From positions 9,176,001 to 9,240,000 of the forward strand of contig NC_133906.1 in the NCBI RefSeq assembly GCF_964199755.1: a DNA stretch of 64,000 nucleotides, written 5' to 3'. Below, one piece after another: positions 21,101-28,634 of this stretch; positions within the stretch are counted from its first letter, which is position 1; each line of letters starts with the position of its first letter. Source of the DNA: Larus michahellis. Its lineage: Eukaryota; Chordata; Aves; Charadriiformes; Laridae. The position numbers and the translations under genes were made by a program. The notes under the pieces were generated by a model that was not told the origin of the DNA, did no database searches, and saw nothing but the letters and a program-made list of their open reading frames with translations.

Positions 21101-23987
21101 ACGTAATGATTCTGTTCCCATATATGTATATGGTAACCTTACTACTTTTGATGCTTCATACCTTAATCATTCCTTACGTAGATATGCTTTGTCCGAGTTG
21201 CACCACTTACTTAAAATTTTTCTTCCTGCTTGGACAATGAAAAAAAATTGGTTTGACTTCGTTGCTGCTCTCCTCATCCTAATTGTCAAGCAGTGGTGCA
21301 GCACACCAATATTGAAAGAATCAGGAAAATATTTTTAGCATCTGGTTTTGTAAGTTCTTTAAGGCATTAGAATCTGAGACCTAACTTTGTCTAAGACTAA
21401 ATATTTTTCTTCAAATTATTATTATTATTTCCCCATTTGAGTTGAGATGCCCTTGTGATTTCATGTTACATTATATAACTTCAGGTCAGGATAAACAACA
21501 CATAGTTCAGTAAGGTCTCATGTCTTCTAGGCAGGGCATCCTTTTCCAGTCTGTTTTGGTCCTGTGTGATTTTCGTTTTCCTATCAGCCCTCATTCACAG
21601 TGTCATTTTTGACCCTGAGCTTTCTATGAGCTACATCAAACACGTGATTAGAGAGCTCGTATCTCCAGCTTGGGCATTCAGCAAGGTTAAACGTGTTGCT
21701 GCCTCAGCAGGATACTGAGCTTAAAGATTTGTATCTTGATATCTTCAGAGTTGGAGAACTGCTGTTTCTTCATGTAGGTACCCCAGATTATTTTCGACAG
21801 AGTCCTCAGTTCACAGAATATCCAGCCCCTAGTTTCTGCTACAACTTAGCTGTGTCAGCATATCACAGCAGTGGTGAAACCACCCTTTGTTAAAATGCAC
21901 TTAATTTTAAGTTTCAGTTGGCTCATCTCACCACGCTGCCTGCTCCCTATCTCCTTCAGAAACCAGTAGGAGCCTTGAGATTCTGGTCTCTTTGTAAGAA
22001 GCTTTGTTAAAATCCTTGTTCTCTTTAGTTCTTCCTCTTGCTACTGCCGCCTGTGCTAGGTGACATTCCTGAGACACTGGGGCGCTCTGCGGGGCTCGCC
22101 TGTGCCCTGCCTGCCCCCAGGCTTTCCCCGGCCCACCCTCTGCCAGTGCATCGTCTCTGCAGCTGCATCTCAAAACTGCCTCTGAACATTTTTTTGGGAC
22201 ACAAACTGCACAGCGTTAGGTACTAAAACCCTTGAGTCTAAGAAGAAGAAAGGGATCTGAATTTCATGTTCATTCATTGGCAAGGGAAGGGGATTTCAAC
22301 ATACAAACCAGATGTATTTCTCCAGCCATGGAAGACAGAGTGGTCTGCCAGGAAGCCCTGCAGAGGCCCCACAGGTATTTGAGTCTCACACCCTGCAGGG
22401 CTGTGGGAAGGGCAGGAGCAAGTGAAAGCAGCACATGGGATGTGAGACACAGTTTTCCTTCCCTTCTCTGTCCTCCTTCCTGGTCAGAAGGTCCTCCTCC
22501 TTCCTCCACACACAACTTGCACAGAAGATGCAGAGGACAACTTGAGAGGACAGACAGAGGACAATATGATCCGCACCAGATCTGCAGAGACGAACCTGGG
22601 CCCTCTGTAGTTGTGCCCTTAGCTGCCCAACTGTAACTGGCAACTGCACGGTTCCCAGGTGCTATGAGGTTGATCAGCCCGAGCATAGGCACACCAAATA
22701 CATGTCTACCCGCTCCTACTTATGCAGATAGGCCTGAGTAATCCATCACCTTAAAAGCCCTTTCTTTACTCAGTCTAGTTTGTTGGGCTTTTTAATCTTG
22801 TTATTTATGCATATGTTTAGCAGCAGGATGTGAAGACGACAGCTTTATTAATGCAATTTCAAAGAGTCCCCACGTTTGTTTTAAAATGTGTATTGAGGCC
22901 ATGTACGTAAAGGTCAAATCCTATTAGAAAGATGCTTTGAAAGAGACTTTGGTTTTCAGAAAAAACTGGCATGACATGGACAGAGGGCTTGTGCCCCCTC
23001 ACTGCATGCAGTCTATAGTTACATAAGTTCATTGTCGGGCAAAGGGCAGGTAGGACAATTATATTTTTTTTACTGGTTCCTGAGCAAATCCACAAGCTGA
23101 GGTTTTTTGATTTCTGGGTTTATGTTATCTACCAAATTAAGATCCCTTCTTTAGCCTTTTTTAGCAGTATAACCGCAATCTCAATCTCCTCAAATGCTGC
23201 ATCTCTTGGTGAGGTTCTGTGTATCTTTCTTGTACTGTTCAGCAATCAAATGGTTCTATTATCATTTATTTAGTATTTATGTACATGTAGTTGACTCTAT
23301 ACAGGTCAAGATGTGTATAGTTACATGTTGTATTAATATTCAGGAGTCCACTTTCATCTACCAGGTACAAGGTGTCTACCAGATGCCTGTAGAGCAATGG
23401 AAAATTAGCAACTGGATTTGTGTTATGTGATGCCGATTATGGAAGGAACCCACCGGTAAGACAATCCATTCTCTTCTTCTTTCATCAGGTTTGTTATTTT
23501 TGCTCTACGAGGAACCTTTGGAGCATCTCTGATTCTGAAAGCACAGCAACTAGATAAGCTTCCTAAAGGACAACAGGATCTGGAAATCCAGAAATTGAGA
23601 TCAAGAAAGCAAACTACTTCTGGTGCATCACCTGTATCTAATGATGACCTAGAGCAAAACATCAGCCACTTATGCGTGTCACCATTTTTACATCCAGCAG
23701 CAGCAGCTGTGTCTCATGGGGACGCAGAAAGTCAGGGACTTTCTGCCTCTGAAGTGAATCCTTTCAGGAAACAAACACCCGAAGACGGCTACTATTTCTT
23801 TAATAGGTGGGCAGAGGAGGAATCTACTGCTACAGACTCTTCAGCAGGACCTTTCTCTGGCCACTACCCCCTTGTACCCAGCAGGGTAACAACTCATGGG
23901 CAGGACGGTGGCAAACTGACTGAAGGTAATGCTCACAGTTTTAACCATGGAAGCCATCGGCGATCTGTGAGTGCAGTGACACTCTGA
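1..23987 (+). CDS. ATP10B: ATP10B, P4-type phospholipid-transporting ATPase, 3' part (14 exons joined)
   Basis: Joined coding exons: 1-155, 6352-6531, 7075-7660, 8187-8293, 9037-9163, 10678-10862, 14142-14454, 15603-15679, 16220-16345, 17701-17901, 19544-19624, 19733-19837, 20294-20481 and 23489-23987. All introns are GT-AG and the phases match, giving 975 residues before the stop. Visible motifs, numbered on this partial protein: ESPDE 221-225, KGAD 291-294, TGD 415-417 and GDGAND 551-556, followed by six hydrophobic segments (TM5-TM10). These define a P4-ATPase. The reading CETCES-like exon start, the NTEN hinge tail, the LFG/PS insert and the HRRS C-terminus match ATP10B as I remember it better than ATP10A or ATP10D. 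Human ATP10B is about 1460 residues, so roughly 490 N-terminal residues, including the DKTGT phosphorylation site and TM1-4, lie upstream of base 1. Known role in mammals: glucosylceramide and phosphatidylcholine flippase of late endosomes and lysosomes, with a CDC50/TMEM30 partner. The family call is near certain; the paralogue call is strong but made from memory. Confidence 0.95.
938..1018. repeat. Two adjacent short tandem duplications
   Basis: A CTGCAAGATGYTGAA unit occurs twice (near 939-953 and 956-970). It is followed directly by a second pair: TGTCCCCCTTTAGTAGCTC at 977-995 and again at 1000-1018, a 23-bp period with 19 identical bases. Two unrelated duplications side by side suggest a replication-slippage hotspot. 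Confidence 0.8.
3699..3940 (-). mobile_element. CR1 LINE 3'-end fragment
   Basis: The segment reads TCACAGAAGCACAGAATTGTTGAGGT..., the usual antisense start of a CR1 3' end. It continues through CATCTGGTCCAACCCCCCTG, CACAACCTCTCTGGG and CACCCTCACAGTAAA, all typical of CR1 in reverse orientation. About 240 bp remain, covering the 3' UTR and the last codons of the reverse transcriptase. It is clearly older than the copy at 28.6-29.8 kb, because the 8-bp terminal repeats have diverged. Confidence 0.85.
5828..5859. repeat. (ATTT)n microsatellite
   Basis: Eight uninterrupted TATT units lie in the intron about 490 bp upstream of the exon at 6352. It is a simple repeat and likely length-polymorphic. 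Confidence 0.95.
6352..6531 (+). CDS. ATP10B: ATP10B exon b: EKDVTPD to EPRQR segment of the nucleotide-binding domain
   Basis: Sixty codons (residues 52-111) between acceptor CTCTTCCAG and donor GTAATT, phase 0 at both ends. It contains TPDSRLL, the helix [12 protein letters not shown] and STTTEPRQR. The F-L-A-L-x-x-C-N-T core is the conserved start of the P4-ATPase nucleotide-binding domain, where incoming cytosolic ATP is contacted. The exon follows exon a in phase and precedes the long N-domain exon. Confidence 0.96.
6532..7074 (+). other. ATP10B intron (543 bp)
   Basis: Phase-0 intron, donor GTAATT and acceptor TCATATTTCTAG. It includes a short G-rich run (GGGGGGCGGGGGA near 6948-6960). 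Nothing else is recognisable. Confidence 0.9.
7075..7660 (+). CDS. ATP10B: ATP10B exon c: nucleotide-binding domain core (ESPDE, KGAD)
   Basis: Residues 112-306 plus the first base of residue 307. The first part is a Ser-rich low-complexity linker ([15 protein letters not shown]), typical of the class-5 P4-ATPase N-domain insert. Then come [12 protein letters not shown] (217-228), the variant P4 nucleotide-binding motif, [12 protein letters not shown] and YTKGADSV (KGAD 291-294), which carries the adenine-contacting Lys. The exon ends at AAAG with donor GTAATT, phase 1. All N-domain signature residues are intact, so the enzyme looks functional. Confidence 0.98.
7661..8186 (+). other. ATP10B intron (526 bp)
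   Basis: Phase-1 intron between donor GTAATT and acceptor TTGTATTTCACAG. No repeat or further signal seen. Confidence 0.9.
8187..8293 (+). CDS. ATP10B: ATP10B exon d: N-domain end, [10 protein letters not shown]
   Basis: 107 bp that completes residue 307 (Ala) and encodes residues 308-342. It starts with a Lys/Arg-rich helix ([14 protein letters not shown]) and ends with [14 protein letters not shown] before donor GTAGGA. DGLRTL is the conserved P-type motif at the return from the N domain to the P domain, where its Arg contacts the nucleotide. Confidence 0.97.
8294..9036 (+). other. ATP10B intron (743 bp)
   Basis: Phase-0 intron with donor GTAGGA and acceptor GTTATGCAG. A short thymine-rich stretch lies near 8448-8468. 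No other element recognised. Confidence 0.9.
9037..9163 (+). CDS. ATP10B: ATP10B exon e: P-domain linker helix
   Basis: 127 bp, residues 343-384 plus one base, from [10 protein letters not shown] to [10 protein letters not shown]. The DNREELL and LExxLTLLGATGIED stretch, continued in the next exon, is the family's conserved entry to the phosphorylation domain. Donor GTAGCT at 9164, phase 1. Confidence 0.97.
9164..10677 (+). other. ATP10B intron (1.5 kb)
   Basis: Phase-1 intron with acceptor TTCCTGTCTGCCCAG. AT-rich unique sequence. No mobile element or RNA gene recognised. Confidence 0.88.
10678..10862 (+). CDS. ATP10B: ATP10B exon f: TGD hinge motif
   Basis: 185 bp completing Gly385 and encoding residues 386-446. 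It holds [27 protein letters not shown] (TGD 415-417) and [19 protein letters not shown]. The TGD loop is part of the catalytic P domain that couples phosphorylation to movement of the actuator domain. The NQxDTVxTINTEN ending matches ATP10B rather than ATP10A or ATP10D as I recall them. Donor GTGAGT. Confidence 0.98.
12694..12770. other. Small CpG-dense, alternating purine-pyrimidine patch
   Basis: About eleven CpG dinucleotides fall in under 80 bp, including the runs TGCGCGCA and TGCGCGCGCGGGCGC, inside otherwise CpG-poor intron. Alternating GC steps of this kind can adopt Z-DNA. No promoter elements such as TATA or an initiator are evident, so I do not call it a promoter. Confidence 0.5.
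13814..13855 (+). other. Intronic inverted repeat with GAAA loop
   Basis: Left arm TTTTTAAAATTTCCTTTA (13814-13831), loop GAAA (13832-13835), right arm from 13836 reading TAAAGGAATTTTAAAAAA. The arms pair over about 17 bp with a single bulged T. In the sense transcript this would be an A/U-rich hairpin closed by a GNRA-type tetraloop, about 290 nt upstream of the next exon. Confidence 0.65.
14142..14454 (+). CDS. ATP10B: ATP10B exon g: P-domain insert and [13 protein letters not shown] motif
   Basis: 313 bp, residues 447-550 plus one base, from ETCESLLN to VMTLSIG. It includes a variable insert ([11 protein letters not shown], residues 468-478), GLVIDG (492-497) and [21 protein letters not shown] (519-539). 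This last stretch is the conserved P-domain strand and helix before the GDGxND loop. Codon usage changes sharply inside the exon: mixed third positions up to about 14265, then almost all G or C to the end. Donor GTACTT, phase 1. Confidence 0.98.
14455..15602 (+). other. ATP10B intron (1.1 kb)
   Basis: Phase-1 intron with acceptor TCTTCCTATTCTAG. Unique AT-rich sequence. Nothing else recognised. Confidence 0.88.
15603..15679 (+). CDS. ATP10B: ATP10B exon h: GDGANDVSM catalytic loop
   Basis: 77 bp completing Gly551 and encoding [20 protein letters not shown] and then QEGMQ (residues 552-576). GDGxND is the Mg2+-coordinating P-domain loop shared by all P-type ATPases, and the [10 protein letters not shown] context is specific to P4 flippases. 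All catalytic residues are intact. Donor GTATCC is a weaker match to consensus than the others. Confidence 0.98.
15680..16219 (+). other. ATP10B intron (540 bp)
   Basis: Phase-0 intron, acceptor TTCTTTTTACCAAAG. Nothing recognised inside. Confidence 0.88.
16220..16345 (+). CDS. ATP10B: ATP10B exon i: ASDFAI, HGHW and start of TM5
   Basis: Forty-two codons (577-618), [20 protein letters not shown], then [38 protein letters not shown] is the invariant P4-ATPase junction from P domain to membrane. The last ten residues enter transmembrane segment 5, whose Lys (YKN, 616) is important for lipid transport in studied flippases. Phase 0 at both ends. Confidence 0.98.
16346..17700 (+). other. ATP10B intron (1.4 kb)
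   Basis: Phase-0 intron, donor GTAAGA and acceptor TTTTCTTCTCCACAG. Unique sequence with a T8-9 run near 17060. No repeat or RNA gene recognised. Confidence 0.88.
17701..17901 (+). CDS. ATP10B: ATP10B exon j: TM5-TM6 and luminal/cytosolic loop
   Basis: Sixty-seven codons (619-685). It finishes TM5 ([17 protein letters not shown]), has TM6 (about 640-662, [20 protein letters not shown]) and the [26 protein letters not shown] loop. NLFFTS.PP is a P4 signature. The VLDKD(V/I)SAETLL sequence again fits ATP10B. Donor GTATGT. Confidence 0.98.
18305..18338. repeat. (TG)n-(TATG)n compound microsatellite
   Basis: A GTGTGTGTGTGT run followed by TATG repeats, in the intron between the TM6 and TM7 exons. 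Confidence 0.9.
19257..19287 (+). other. G-quadruplex-prone G tract (sense strand)
   Basis: Five G-runs of 4, 8, 5, 4 and 4 bases, separated by one or two bases, fall within 31 bp. They lie on the transcribed-sense strand 257 bp upstream of the exon at 19544. This satisfies the usual G4 pattern with very short loops, in both DNA and pre-mRNA. Confidence 0.8.
19544..19624 (+). CDS. ATP10B: ATP10B exon k: TM7
   Basis: Twenty-seven codons (686-712), [19 protein letters not shown] then [20 protein letters not shown] is the conserved TM7 of the ATP10 group. Position 693 is Ile (ATT), where the family nearly always has Trp (the FW pair before TM7). Acceptor CTCCTGCAG, donor GTAAGT, phase 0. Confidence 0.96.
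19625..19732 (+). other. Short ATP10B intron (108 bp)
   Basis: Donor GTAAGT, acceptor CTGTTTTCTAG. This is the smallest intron in the window. The two exons also join in frame as TM7-luminal loop. Confidence 0.93.
19733..19837 (+). CDS. ATP10B: ATP10B exon l: loop 7-8 and TM8
   Basis: Thirty-five codons (713-747). [15 protein letters not shown] is the short loop, and [16 protein letters not shown] (about 728-743) is TM8, ending MNTW at donor GTATGT. (S/G)DIDVF(T/S)FG(T/N)PINT matches ATP10B. Confidence 0.97.
19838..20293 (+). other. ATP10B intron (456 bp)
   Basis: Phase-0 intron between TM8 and TM9 exons, acceptor AATTCTGCTTACAG. Nothing recognised inside. Confidence 0.9.
20294..20481 (+). 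CDS. ATP10B: ATP10B exon m: TM9-TM10
   Basis: 188 bp, residues 748-809 plus two bases of Arg810. TM9 is about 750-771, then the conserved loop [12 protein letters not shown], then TM10 ([18 protein letters not shown], to 809). CN.P..PYW is a class-5 P4-ATPase hallmark. The middle of the exon, from about 20321 to 20402, is GC-rich at third positions compared with its ends. Donor GTTTGG, phase 2. Confidence 0.97.
20727..20892 (+). CDS. Possible alternative last exon of ATP10B
   Basis: A pyrimidine-rich acceptor (CTTTTGTTCTCCCATCAG) is followed by a base that completes Arg810 in the correct phase. A reading frame of 54 codons then runs to TAG at 20890-20892. It begins [15 protein letters not shown], which loosely resembles the family's post-TM10 F-L-S-x-L-Q-G segment. 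This would replace the normal 165-residue tail with 54 hydrophobic and basic residues. Against it, there is no AATAAA within about 500 bp, and a 54-codon frame can occur by chance. Treat it as a hypothesis. Confidence 0.2.
20934..20958. repeat. (TTCTA)n short repeat
   Basis: Imperfect TTCTATTCTATATTCTATTC run, about four units, in the last ATP10B intron. Confidence 0.75.
23489..23987 (+). CDS. ATP10B: ATP10B terminal exon: cytosolic C-terminal tail
   Basis: 499 bp completing Arg810 and encoding residues 811-975 to stop TGA at 23985-23987. It opens [20 protein letters not shown], then [14 protein letters not shown] and a basic RSRK. A long polar Ser/Thr-rich tail follows, ending [13 protein letters not shown]. 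The K(A)Q..DKLP....LEIQ spine and the HRRS-x-S-x-(T)-aliphatic end match the human ATP10B tail as remembered, which settles the paralogue. The tail is cytosolic. RSxS is a basophilic-kinase-like site, and the last residues V-T-L fit a class II PDZ ligand pattern. Tail function is not established. Confidence 0.95.
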
Positions 23988-25825
23988 AGAAACATTTAGA
24001 AATGGGATCCACAGCCCGCTGGAGCTGTGGAGAAGGCTACCATAGGGATAATAAAAAGTCTATTTATACCTAACCATGATGCTTACTACAAAAGGAGAGA
24101 GAGGCACGTGGAGTTACAAACCTGCTGGAGCACTGCAGTAACATCTCTAACGCGCAACTTTCCCTAAGTGCATATATAGTTTGGGTTTGTCGTTGCATGA
24201 CTTCTTGATCTTCCTGGTTTTGTCTCGTTTGAGGAATGTTATATGAGCATCACACAGTTGCTGAGAAACGTACAATTACTTCCTTTCAACAAGAAATATT
24301 TTTATTTCACAGTAATAGTGATGTTTCAATGTTATTATGCTATTGAGGTAATAGAAAGAGGAGCCGTTCTATATGAAGCCAAGTCTTAGAGTAACACATC
24401 ACACTCTGGTTTTTACAATCAAAGTCTTAAAAAGACCTTACTAACTTGAAAATCACAGTTCTGCCTGGAAAAAAAAATGTTACCTCCTGGTACTAAAGGT
24501 ATTTGCAGAATAACAGCATTGGAAAGAAAACAGAGAATATTCTGGTTTCTAATATATGGACTTTATACATATTACACCGTCAGGTCTATAGTCTGTTTTC
24601 CCTGAATGGTAAGCTCAGTATTTTTATGCAGGCTGCGGTTTGACCTGATACTGTTAAGAAAAGGACAAATGAGTTTATGAAGTAGAAGGATGCAAATACT
24701 GGACTACGAGAACTGACAGGATAACTCAGGGATACGTGGAGTCTACGTCTTCATACCTACAAAAGCAGACAGATATAGCAAGTCAAATTCAAGGATTTAT
24801 GTTCTAGAATTCTGAAGTTGTTCCTGCTTTTTCATCTAGAAATTCTGTTTCTTCCTTCCATTCCGTATATTATTATATAATATTGTTGCATTCAATCAAG
24901 TATAAATCATGCTCCTCCCCACAGGTGGTTACATTTAATAGTTGATGGAGATCTCATTAACGGAGATTTTGACAAGCAATATATGAAGGTCACTAATCAC
25001 ATTGCAGTAATTACATGGTATAGAATGGCCAAAATATGCATCATACATTCATACTTTTCAGTATCTCGGGGCAACAAGATGCAGGAAAAAAAAAAAAAAC
25101 CAACATAAAATGTCACCATCATCACTATTGCAATGCAATGAAAGTTGACTTTGGTATTTCTTATAGAAATGTTGACTAATAAGACCATTTCCCAAGTTTT
25201 TCTTCACAATGTGGGGTGAAATGTTAGCTACGTTTTAAATTCAAGCCATCTGAACTTTTCTGTATCTACCACTGGTTCTGATTTAAGTAGGTTTTTAGCC
25301 TTTTTTATACATGCTATATTAATTTAGTTATTTACTGCTTGTCAGTGTGTGATCTGTTTAATAACCTATTTAGCAAATACTAATTTAACTTATGTGTGTT
25401 ATAATAATTACTGTCACTAGAGTATTCAAGATGTTACTTTAAAGCAACTCGGGCAAAATCGAATAGCGTATCTGCTACTGGGGTTTCTGGTAGCCAGAGC
25501 AAGAGCACATATAGAACTGTAATTGTTAAAGTATTAATTGTCAGCTGTAAAACAATTCAGAAGGAGATTTTTTTTGTATGATGTACAAAAGGAAGGGAAT
25601 TAGGCATAGCTGAGATTATTGTTAATGGAGTGTGAGATTGCTCAAATGTTTGCTCACTAGCTGGGAACGGACCTTGGGTGACAAGATCAAGTCTTTGAGA
25701 TTCACAGCTATTTTTTTACATTAAATGGCCTGTTTCCTTTGAACTTAAAGAAGATGCAATTTCTTTTTCATTTTATTACAAAATGTGAAGTGTTTTTATA
25801 GTAATAAATGCAATATGGTCATGAC
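23988..25825 (+). other. ATP10B: ATP10B 3' UTR (predicted)
   Basis: About 1.84 kb from the stop codon to a predicted cleavage point shortly after the AATAAA at 25803-25808. The sequence is AT-rich and contains an A14 run at 25086-25099. A first AATAAA at 24050-24055 has no obvious GU-rich element and would give a very short UTR. Confidence 0.65.
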
Positions 25826-25840
25826 TTGGTGTGTTGTTGA
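25803..25840 (+). terminator. Poly(A) signal and downstream GU-rich element for ATP10B
   Basis: Canonical AATAAA at 25803-25808. About 18 bases later comes TTGGTGTGTTGTTG (25826-25839), a classic GU-rich CstF site. This spacing is ideal for cleavage near 25820-25828. Confidence 0.75.
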
Positions 25841-28634
25841 GAGGATAAAAATGGAGGCAGAGGATTGGTTTTCCTGTTGTCATCTGCGAGTGGCAAACTC
25901 ATGTTTTCAGAGGCCACCCCTCTGTCTGGTAGGCCACGCTTATCATCAAAAATAGATAACAAATTTACCTGAATGTGCGAGGGGACTGAGTTTATACGGA
26001 AAAGGGCCAGACAGGTTCTGTTTAAGCAAATCTGGAAGACCTGTAGACGTTCCTGAATTCAAAGTCAATAATTAATTTTATGTTTTCTCATCACAGCTTC
26101 TGCAGACCCATTCTGCCATGCATTTTGCCCTGACAGCTGGGCAACCGTTTCTGGCAACCGTTCAGAAATGGCATATAATTAAGAGAGGGTCCTTTTAAGA
26201 AGGGGCATGAAGGAAGGATTGCTTATGATCTTCAGCGAAATAGCCCCTAAAAGCTCTATAGCGATGGAGTCCCTGCTATGTCAGGTCATGAAAGAAGTGG
26301 AAGACAGTCCCTCTCTAAGTAGCTTCTAGGCTGTAACCAAAAATAGTTATTTCAGTTAAAAGAAAGAAAGAATCCAAATTCGCATGGCTTAAATAACACT
26401 ACAGCTGGACCTACAATCTGTTACTTCTGTTGTGTGGTGGATTATAACAAAACGGTCCAATAGGTTCATTTACCTGGAGAGTTTGCAACACAGAGGAAAA
26501 GCGTCCCTGACCCTTGAGGACAGAGAAAGCTGGAACAACCAGAAACAAAAGCAAGCAAGACCTGGGCTCTGCACCCCAGCTGGCTCTGCAGCTTTATAAT
26601 GCTCTCCCCTGGTACCCCTCCTCCTGGGTGAGGATGCTGCCATCCCTCCTCCGAAGCGGATGCTGCCATGGCTCAGGACCTACATTCACTGCTGAACAGT
26701 GCGGTTGTTTCTGTGCTCCCAGGTAAGCAGTGACCATGAACTGTCTCGTGTTAAAAAGATGGTGATCAGGCACTTTGCTTTGATCATGAGGTAAATTAGT
26801 GAGGACTATCAGTCCCTTTGGGAATTAGGATCTAGAGTTTAATAACGTTATTTTTTTCCAATGAAAGCAAGCCTACAGTAAGAAAGCAAGCCTTCCAATG
26901 AATTTATTTGCAAGAGGGGAAGTGTATTTACTAAACGGGTTATTAAGACCTAACTGGATTTCCTTGGTAGGTTTTTTTTTTTATTTCCAGACATACTTAA
27001 TAATACTGTCAAGATACATGTTCCATTAGTTCTAATGCGAATGCTTCACAACAGAACAGGTGTCTCACTTTTCAATGTATCCTCTGGTGATATTCAACAT
27101 TTCATACACTTGAACTATAAAACACTAACGTAAATGGGGTTTGTTGTGAAATTACCGTGTACTTTTTATTTTGGTCTATGATATTATTATAATAATGATA
27201 CTGCATGTGCAACAGCTATACAGAGCTATACCTATGTGACAAACTGAAGGTGGCATCTCATATAGAGGTGAAGAGGAGCTGACTTTGCAGGTCTATTGGC
27301 TGAGTAACAGCTGCAGTCCCAGGCTGCTCGCAATGGGCGGTGAAGAGCCATCGCTCATGTTCCCAATGAGGCAAGTTGTTTGGAGTTTCTTTGAAGACAA
27401 GGTGCGGGAAATACACACACGTCTACACTTCATTCGTGTCTGTCTTAGGACAGCATCTTGGAGATGTGGCCTTTGGCAGTTATAGCTGGTTATCTGCTTG
27501 ATATCAGCAATACCTGTTCAGTCAAAAATCCAGAATTATTCAGGTGTGATAGAGGGAGAATCCAGTTCGTTTTCTTTTCTTATATGACTCAGAAATACAA
27601 AACCAGGTTTTAAACTATGTAGAGATAGATGTGCATCGTGCTCCAGCACAGAAACCACTTTTCCCAAGGCTGAATTGTGTATATTTTGCCACTTTGTTGG
27701 CTGATGCCGCAATGTTTAATTCATTTGTTTGATTGCAGTTTGAGGTGGTGTGTGAGTACAGAGCTATTTGCTTTAGGGGTAAGGTGACTGCAGGCAGGAT
27801 GTGGCATGATTAGGTACTTGTAAGCAGCACTGATGAGTAAAAATATAAATGCGGAGACAAGAGACTCTTGAAGATAATGATCACAGAGGGTGAGAGCTGA
27901 CCAAATAACACTGAAGATCTACAAAGTACTTTTGACATTGCCAGTGATTGGAACTTGCTGCAATTATCAGTACATGAGACAACTGTGAACAGAACTCGGT
28001 GCCCGGCTCTTTAATATAACACCTGATTATTTTCAGCTACATAAACAAGACTGAGATTGAATAGAATCTGAATCACTATTTTTTCTAAAAACGTCAGAGA
28101 GGCAACTGTCTGTTGTCTGAAGGCATTGAAGGCGATGGTTATCCACCATCCCCAGTGCAGCTACTGAAGGATCCCACCTCCAGTCATACTTTGCAGGTTT
28201 CTTTCCCTGTTAGTGCCCAGAGAACTTGTGTGGTTATTGTGTTCTTCAGCAGGAGAGCAGAGCTCTATGAATGATCAACGCTATAACTAAAGGGTCAAGT
28301 TTTGGCTCCAAAGAAACTGAATTTTGACCTTGACTTCACAGAAACCGAGTCATTGGCTTCTGCTTTGCTGTTCCCATGGGTTCAACCCCACAAAGCTGAG
28401 TCAAGGTCTTTATGGGACTTGGGGCGGGGGGAGCAGTTTAGCATGTCATTGCTGCCAGCCCTGGGGGCTATTTCTCTGCCACAGTTTATTGCCCTCATCA
28501 AGAGGGTGGCACAACTGCCACAGCTAATCTCTTCAACTGCTTCAGATAACCCTGACAAGAAACTTGTCAGAGCTCTCAGTTATGCTTTCAATTGTTTAGA
28601 TCTTGTTCTCCATTTTGGCTGCAGTCCCTGGAAG
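25826..28634. other. Intergenic sequence downstream of ATP10B
   Basis: No gene recognised on either strand. The open frames here are short and lack family similarity or splice context. No repeat other than brief A/T runs. Confidence 0.7.

Larger units (their letters stand above)
20482..23488 (+). other. Last ATP10B intron (3.0 kb)
   Basis: Phase-2 intron, donor GTTTGG and acceptor CTTCTTTCATCAG. It contains a possible alternative terminal exon at 20727-20892, a short (TTCTA)n run at 20934-20958 and a GC-richer patch at 22030-22700 in which long antisense frames occur by chance. No transposon recognised. Confidence 0.87.

Noticed and set aside
22232..22692. Opposite-strand frames of 134 and 140 codons in the last ATP10B intron
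   Set aside because: They are mutually antisense, in a GC-richer intron patch, and have no domain similarity or splice logic.
1..23987. Assignment of the flippase gene to ATP10A or ATP10D
   Set aside because: The hinge-to-P-domain stretch (NTENK/ETCES), the [12 protein letters not shown] loop and the HRRS C-terminal end fit ATP10B; ATP10A and ATP10D differ at all three as I recall them.
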